NCBI GenBank assembly: GCA_031274665.1
Contig: JAISPV010000053.1
Location: forward strand, 1 to 10,119
Direction of reading: 5' to 3'
Source of the DNA: Candidatus Methanoplasma sp.
GTDB lineage: Archaea > Thermoplasmatota > Thermoplasmata > Methanomassiliicoccales > Methanomethylophilaceae
Length of the DNA: 10,119 nucleotides
The stretch's first letter is position 1; every line of letters begins with the position of its first letter. Positions 6,869-10,119 of the stretch are shown here, piece by piece. The notes under the pieces were generated by a model that saw only the letters and a program-made list of their open reading frames with translations, was not told the origin of the DNA and did not search any database. The position numbers and the translations under genes are program-made.

Positions 6869-7906
6869 TCAGAACACCTTGTCCCCGATTATCTCCGCGC
6901 CCGTTTCCACTACCGTCCCGTCGCCGAGCACGGCGTTCGATATTCGTGCACGGGGAGATATCCTGCATCCTTCGCCGATGATGCAGTTCTCTATCCTCGC
7001 CGAAGCGATGCTGCACCCTTTCATTATCAGAGAATTTGTTATTTTGCTTTCTTTTATGGAGCAGTTCTCCAGCACGACCGCCGCGGCGGCCTCCGAACCG
7101 AGGATACTGGACCCGGCTGCGAGGAAGAATGGCTTTTTTATCACCGTCGATTCGGTGGACTTCCCGCCCCAGCTGAGATAGTCATAGAGCTTTGTTGCCA
7201 TGGCGAGATTCACGTTCAGCAGATCGGAGGGGCGGCCTACGTCCTTCCATATCCCGTTCAGCATGAACCCCTGTATCCTTTCCCCGCGGGCCATGAGGAT
7301 CGGGACGAGGTCCTTAGAGAAATCATAGAACACATTCGGCGGTATGTCGGCGAGGACCGACCGGTTCACGACATATACTCCGGCATTGACCAGATCTGAG
7401 AACACTTCTTCCAGCTTCGGCTTCTCTTTGAATTCCAGGATCCTGCCGCTGTCGTCGAGCCTTGCTATCCCGAATTCGCGCGGGTCCTCGACCGATGTAA
7501 GGGATATTGTCACGCTGGCGTTTGTGGACCTGTGCACATCGATCTGTTCTGCGATCGAGATGTCGGCGAACACATCTCCGTTGGCTGCGATGAACACATC
7601 ATCCAATCTGTCCTCTATCTGTTTCATCGCCCCGCCCGTGCCGAGCGGCTCGGTCTCATAAGAATAGTGTATTTCGATGCCGAGGTCCGAACCGTCGCCG
7701 ACCGCTTCGACGAGCTGCGAGGACCTGTATCCGCAGGCGAGGATCACTTCCTTGATCCCCGCTCCGGCCATTGATTCGATGAGATATCTCAGACACGGCT
7801 TATCAAGGACCGGAAGTATGGGTTTCGGCCTATACTTCGTGAGGGGCATCAACCTTGTCCCCTTTCCCCCTACCATTATCACTGCCTGTCTTGCCCCAGT
7901 GCCCAT
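6869..7906 (-). CDS. Sugar-1-phosphate nucleotidyltransferase with left-handed beta-helix tail (HddC-like)
   Basis: Predicted to couple heptose 1-phosphate to an NTP (GTP in the known HddC pathway), releasing pyrophosphate and giving an activated heptose. Residues 7-245 are the Rossmann-like pyrophosphorylase domain: GGKGTRLMPLT (13-23), RPKPILPV (26-33), EPLGTGGAM (86-94), the metal site NGDVF (109-113), EFGIA (144-148), EKP (161-163) and DVGRPSDLL (222-230). Residues 258-340 show hexapeptide-like repeats (GSSILGSEA, NCSIKES, NCIIGEGCRISPRA, NAVLGDGTVV) of a left-handed beta-helix. Classical HddC is about 230 residues without this tail, so the overall build is closer to archaeal mannose- or glucose-1-phosphate nucleotidyltransferases; the heptose role rests on the operon. 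ATG 7906 is preceded by a GGGA-containing purine stretch. First gene of the heptose operon. Confidence 0.85.
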   Translation of the reverse strand: MGTGARQAVIMVGGKGTRLMPLTKYRPKPILPVLDKPCLRYLIESMAGAGIKEVILACGYRSSQLVEAVGDGSDLGIEIHYSYETEPLGTGGAMKQIEDRLDDVFIAANGDVFADISIAEQIDVHRSTNASVTISLTSVEDPREFGIARLDDSGRILEFKEKPKLEEVFSDLVNAGVYVVNRSVLADIPPNVFYDFSKDLVPILMARGERIQGFMLNGIWKDVGRPSDLLNVNLAMATKLYDYLSWGGKSTESTVIKKPFFLAAGSSILGSEAAAAVVLENCSIKESKITNSLIMKGCSIASARIENCIIGEGCRISPRARISNAVLGDGTVVETGAEIIGDKVF

Positions 7907-7940
7907 CTTCTTTCCCTTCGTTCATACTATGATCAAGGAT

Positions 7941-7948
7941 ATTATAAA
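7941..7948 (-). promoter_or_regulatory. TATA box of the heptose operon
   Basis: Read on the minus strand this is TTTATAAT, 38 bp (centre) before the ATG at 7906, predicting a leader of about a dozen bases that keeps the purine-rich GAAGGGAAAGAAG ribosome-binding region. It lies in the 43-bp gap after the DUF89 stop codon, so the operon can be transcribed independently of DUF89, though read-through is possible. Confidence 0.5.
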
Positions 7949-7949
7949 T

Positions 7950-8819
7950 TCATTGTAAAAGTTTTACCACATTTGACCCCAGTTTAACCTTGAGCGAGTC
8001 TGCCACGGGCTTGCATTTTGCTTTCAGTACAAATGCGATAGGCGCGCCGATCTCCTCGTCGGACAGGGACTCATAGTTGGCCATTCCTTTCGCGATCACC
8101 ATATCCGCCCTTCCGAATTCCTCCTTCAGCTCCGGCCCTATGATGTCCATATCAATGCCTATCGCAAACCCGCCCGTCGTCAGGAGCCTGTCGACCTCCT
8201 TATCCAGTCCGATGCGCTGAACGTCGTCCGCGGAGACATCGTTCAGAATAGGCTCCCCTTTGACCACGCCGACGACCCTCTTCCCCATACCTCTGATCAA
8301 TCTTATCAAAATTTTATCGAACTGCACCTCCCCGCAGTTGTCAAAGATATAGATCACCGATGATGCATTTTCCACTGCACTTCTCAGAGCTTCTGTATCG
8401 TCGAGTCCGATCTCCTGTTCCAGAAGGTCCCGGAAGATCTCTCTGAACTCGTCCGGGTCGTCTATCGCTATCCCTGCCCCGAAGTCCATTATGTTCCCGA
8501 TGATCGATGCCTTAACTGCGGCAGTGAAAGGGTCCGGGGATCCCTTTACCATATCGGCCATGCGGTCGAAGTACTCTCCCGCGACCTCGTCCGCGCGTAT
8601 CTTCAATTCCAGATACGGGTCCTTTACTCCAATGGCTTTATACGCGCTTTTGTGGACCAGCGTTGCGGCCTTTGCGGAATTCATCTTAAGCGGGAGTATC
8701 TCTGCATATGTTCTTAGCGCGGCATCCACTGCCTTCTGCTCCCATCCGTTCTTAGGCAGCTTTGACTGGAAGAATACTCTTCTCATAAGGCACGGAACGC
8801 AGTCGGGGTGCACATTCAT
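7950..8819 (-). CDS. DUF89 family protein, CxxC-type archaeal damage-control phosphatase
   Basis: Member of the DUF89 (ARMT1-like) fold, a metal-dependent phosphatase family with proposed metabolite damage-control roles on sugar phosphates and related compounds. The 289 residues contain the archaeal N-terminal DCVPCLMRR with C7 and C10. The family metal and phosphate-site motifs are FDNCGE (159-164), VVKGEPILNDV (185-195) and KGMANYESL (244-252), with KCKPVA (268-273) near the end. No signal peptide or membrane segment is seen, so it should be cytoplasmic. The ATG at 8819 precedes the conserved Cys pair by six residues. An ATTATCTT element (8848-8841, minus strand) is centred about 25 bp upstream, so the message may be leaderless. 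It lies 43 bp upstream of the heptose operon in the same direction, so a sugar-phosphate clean-up role there is possible but unproven. Confidence 0.87.
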   Translation of the reverse strand: MNVHPDCVPCLMRRVFFQSKLPKNGWEQKAVDAALRTYAEILPLKMNSAKAATLVHKSAYKAIGVKDPYLELKIRADEVAGEYFDRMADMVKGSPDPFTAAVKASIIGNIMDFGAGIAIDDPDEFREIFRDLLEQEIGLDDTEALRSAVENASSVIYIFDNCGEVQFDKILIRLIRGMGKRVVGVVKGEPILNDVSADDVQRIGLDKEVDRLLTTGGFAIGIDMDIIGPELKEEFGRADMVIAKGMANYESLSDEEIGAPIAFVLKAKCKPVADSLKVKLGSNVVKLLQ

Positions 8820-9035
8820 GCCTGTCTCAATACATAGCTGAAGATAATCATTTCGCCGTTATGACGCGAGGCCTTGCCGTCATGGGTATGGGGCGTACGC
8901 CTGCGGATATCATGAACGCAGAATAAAATGGCCGAGCGGTATCCGTTTTGCCGCAACGCCTCTTCATGCGGTTTTTATATCCCGCCGACCCGCCCAACCC
9001 TTCCGTTTATATACAGGAAATAGTATCGCTCGGTC
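8820..9035. other. Intergenic interval with a hairpin, a 21-codon ORF and tandem TATA boxes
   Basis: This 216-bp divergent spacer holds no recognised gene. On the plus strand ATGACGCGA (8861-8869) can pair with TTG-C-CGTCAT (8874-8883) around a GGCC loop, with one bulged C. The hairpin begins at an ATG that opens a 21-codon ORF (8861-8926; its second half reads GRTPADIMNAE) without a ribosome-binding site or known relatives. CCGCA (8951-8955) and TGCGG (8967-8971) form a weak stem followed by five T residues. TATA-like runs follow at 8972-8980 and 9006-9013. A small RNA or peptide is possible; nothing is established. Confidence 0.4.
9006..9013 (+). promoter_or_regulatory. TATA box of the zinc-ribbon/aEF-1beta operon
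   Basis: TTTATATA has its centre 26.5 bp before ATG 9036, predicting a leaderless transcript, and no Shine-Dalgarno site lies near that ATG. A second T-rich TATA-like run at 8972-8980 would give a leader of roughly 30 nt if used. Confidence 0.65.
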
Positions 9036-9203
9036 ATGGTAAAGGATAAGATCTGCTCCTCATGTGGGAAGAGACTGATCGGCCACGGCAACACGACGTT
9101 CAAATGTCCCAAATGCGGCGCAACCGAAATAGGGAGATGCGACCAGTGCCGTGATCAGAGCATCACCTACGAATGCAAGAAATGCGGGTTCGTCGGACCT
9201 TGA
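9036..9203 (+). CDS. Small zinc-ribbon protein (COG2888 type), predicted RNA-binding/translation factor
   Basis: A 55-residue protein built from two zinc ribbons: CSSCGK (7-12) with CPKCG (24-28), then CDQC (35-38) with CKKCG (47-51). Eight cysteines in four CxxC knuckles should bind two zinc ions. This composition and size match the archaeal COG2888 family, annotated as zinc-ribbon RNA-binding proteins linked to translation, usually encoded next to aEF-1beta as here. The aEF-1beta start lies nine bases beyond the stop. The ATG at 9036 is supported by the TATA box at ideal leaderless spacing and by the first cysteine pair starting at residue 7. The exact molecular role is not established; the translation link comes from family annotation and context. 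Confidence 0.9.
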   Translation: MVKDKICSSCGKRLIGHGNTTFKCPKCGATEIGRCDQCRDQSITYECKKCGFVGP

Positions 9204-9212
9204 GGTGTTGAT

Positions 9213-9482
9213 ATGGGACAGATTGTTGCAGCATACGACCTCATGCCCGAGAGCACGGATGTGGACCTTGACTCGGTGATGAAGAAGATCCCGGAAATTG
9301 TTCCGGCAGGCGTCAGGGTCTTGGAATCGAAGATAATGCCCATAGCGTTCGGTCTCATGAAAGTGAACGTAGGCTTCGTCATAGATGACACGGACGACAG
9401 CATCGGCGGAATGTTGGAGCAGGCGCTCGGTTCCATACCCGGGATCGAGAATGTCGAGTGTATTTCGAGCACGGTGCTCTGA
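9213..9482 (+). CDS. ef1b: Translation elongation factor aEF-1beta
   Basis: Archaeal guanine-nucleotide exchange factor that recharges aEF-1alpha with GTP during elongation. The 89-residue, single-domain length is typical of archaeal aEF-1beta, which corresponds to the C-terminal exchange domain of eukaryotic eEF1B-alpha. Visible features are MGQIVAAYDLMPES (1-14), PAGVRVLESKIMPIAFGLM (30-48), the FVIDDTDDSIGGMLEQAL stretch (53-70), and the end IPGIENVECISSTVL (75-89), all characteristic. GAGGTG (9202-9207) overlaps the upstream stop codon and sits five bases before the ATG, so translation is coupled to the zinc-ribbon gene. A run of five T residues at 9504-9508, 22 bases past the stop, may end transcription. 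Confidence 0.95.
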   Translation: MGQIVAAYDLMPESTDVDLDSVMKKIPEIVPAGVRVLESKIMPIAFGLMKVNVGFVIDDTDDSIGGMLEQALGSIPGIENVECISSTVL

Positions 9483-9503
9483 AGCATATCGTCTGAACCT
9501 TAC

Positions 9504-9508
9504 TTTTT
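9504..9508 (+). terminator. Possible T-tract terminator after aEF-1beta
   Basis: A run of five T residues 22 bases past the aEF-1beta stop, with no stable hairpin seen. Archaeal RNA polymerases can stop at such T tracts. The 146-bp gap up to the next gene is otherwise A/T-rich and shows no other recognisable feature until the promoter elements near 9598. Confidence 0.3.
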
Positions 9509-9597
9509 CAACTTAATTTCGCAAAGAAATACATAAAGAAGCTCTGCTTTTGACAACTAACATATGCCGGCTGAGATCAAAGCCGCCATTACAATAG

Positions 9598-9619
9598 TAT
9601 AATAACCTTTGCGGGAGGT
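9598..9619 (+). promoter_or_regulatory. TATA-like box and strong Shine-Dalgarno before the GT-C-like gene
   Basis: TATAATAA (9598-9605) is centred 27.5 bp before ATG 9629, the leaderless spacing seen elsewhere in this window, yet GGGAGGT (9613-9619) is a strong ribosome-binding site nine bases before the same ATG. A transcript starting from that TATA box would lack the site, so either an upstream promoter exists or one of the two elements is fortuitous. Confidence 0.5.
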
Positions 9620-9628
9620 ATTTGTCCG

Positions 9629-10119
9629 ATGAATTTCGAGCGCATGAGCAGCGACCGCGTTTTTCTGATTATTCTTGTGCTGTTCGCAACTGTCTCGGCT
9701 ATATTTGTCCTATTAGTTTCTGTTCTCAACTTTTCTTCGGAAGTGATCGATATATACTTCCTATATGCGGACGAAGTCCTGGGGGGAAGAACGCCTCAGA
9801 TGGAGTATCCGCCCTTCGCACTTGCTCTGATAATTATCCCAAGGCTGTTCACCTCTGACCCATACATTTATTGGGCCCTGTTCACGGCGGAGACCTTTGC
9901 GTTCTTTGCGGTCGGCCTTTGGGTCGTAAGGAGACTTGCTGCTTTTTTCGGCAAGAGCCAGAACCTGTTCATGCTTATCTATGCTATAGGATTGCGCCTG
10001 CTGATCGAATTGGTCGTGGACAGATACGATATATTCCCTATGGTCCTCACATTGCTTTCACTTTACTTTTTTGTTACAAAGAGGTACGTGCTGGCACTGG
10101 TCTTTCTTTCGGTCGCCAC
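9629..10119 (+). CDS. Partial multi-spanning membrane protein, GT-C/GT87-like glycosyltransferase (3' end outside the window)
   Basis: Open reading frame from ATG 9629 with no stop before the right edge: 163 codons visible. A hydrophobic helix at 11-34 is followed by a polar loop, DIYFLYADEVLGGRTPQMEYPP (given in parts: D41, then YAD near 46-48, G52-G53, YPP 60-62). This is typical of the first external loop of GT-C mannosyltransferase-type enzymes, where the acidic residue is catalytic. More hydrophobic stretches lie near 63-73, 79-100, 112-130, 135-149 and 152 onward. DRYDIFP (131-137) resembles the RYDxFP motif frequent in DUF2029/GT87 proteins. Such enzymes use polyprenyl-phosphate sugars on the outer membrane face, so the DPM1-like product at 4095-4829 could supply the donor. 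The start is supported by GGGAGGT nine bases upstream. The family call is moderate because the C-terminus is unseen. Confidence 0.7.
   Translation, partial: MNFERMSSDRVFLIILVLFATVSAIFVLLVSVLNFSSEVIDIYFLYADEVLGGRTPQMEYPPFALALIIIPRLFTSDPYIYWALFTAETFAFFAVGLWVVRRLAAFFGKSQNLFMLIYAIGLRLLIELVVDRYDIFPMVLTLLSLYFFVTKRYVLALVFLSVA

Noticed and set aside
4831..7906. ADP-heptose (HldE-type) pathway giving an innate-immune heptose ligand
   Set aside because: The kinase is GHMP/HddA-like, which makes the alpha-anomer, and no HldE/HldD is present; a GDP-type alpha pathway fits better.
8931..8955. GGCCGAGCGGT resembles the D-arm of tRNA-Leu/Ser genes
   Set aside because: No acceptor stem, anticodon arm or GGTTC-type T-loop follows at the right distance; the match is a short coincidence.
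1..10119. CRISPR array, insertion sequence, integrase or long direct repeats
   Set aside because: No regularly spaced repeat, transposase-like protein or matching terminal repeats were seen on reading both strands.

Overview
The window looks like euryarchaeal DNA, most plausibly a Thermoplasmata-type methanogen or relative; that lineage guess is inference. The archaeal evidence is direct: a small four-knuckle zinc-ribbon gene (COG2888 type) sits immediately upstream of aEF-1beta, a CxxC-type DUF89 protein is present, and most genes or gene clusters have an A/T-rich TATA-like box about 26-30 bp before the start codon. Starts that follow such boxes are mostly leaderless. Genes inside operons instead have Shine-Dalgarno-like sites. 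No rRNA, tRNA, CRISPR array, insertion sequence or phage gene was found.

Layout. Positions 1-2700 form a glycosylation block: the likely first codons of a further minus-strand gene at the left edge, a minus-strand family-2 glycosyltransferase, a divergent GT4 (GT-B fold) glycosyltransferase whose N-terminus is cut off from any normal start codon, and a GtrA-like membrane protein. Positions 2717-4028 hold a minus-strand amino-acid pair, a branched-chain aminotransferase (ilvE) and an ACT-domain protein resembling acetolactate synthase small subunits. Positions 4095-4829 encode a DPM1-like polyprenyl-phosphate glycosyltransferase, divergent from the ACT gene across a 60-bp shared promoter region.

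Positions 4831-7906 are the centrepiece: a tightly packed minus-strand operon that reads as a complete nucleotide-activated D-glycero-D-manno-heptose pathway. In transcription order it encodes a sugar-1-phosphate nucleotidyltransferase with a beta-helix tail (HddC-like), a GHMP heptose-7-phosphate kinase (HddA-like), and a single polypeptide fusing the GmhA isomerase to the GmhB phosphatase. Sedoheptulose 7-phosphate would be isomerised (GmhA half), phosphorylated at C1 (HddA), dephosphorylated at C7 (GmhB half), then coupled to a nucleotide (HddC-like). The surrounding glycosyltransferases could use the product for a surface glycan or glycolipid. A DUF89 metal-dependent phosphatase-family gene lies just upstream on the same strand.

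Positions 8820-9035 are a non-coding or poorly understood interval with a hairpin, a 21-codon ORF and two TATA boxes. Then come the zinc-ribbon/aEF-1beta pair (9036-9482) and a multi-membrane-spanning GT-C-like glycosyltransferase gene that runs off the right edge.

The points most worth a second look are the archaeal heptose operon with its GmhA-GmhB fusion, the broken or non-canonical start of the GT4 gene, and the structured intergenic interval at 8820-9035.
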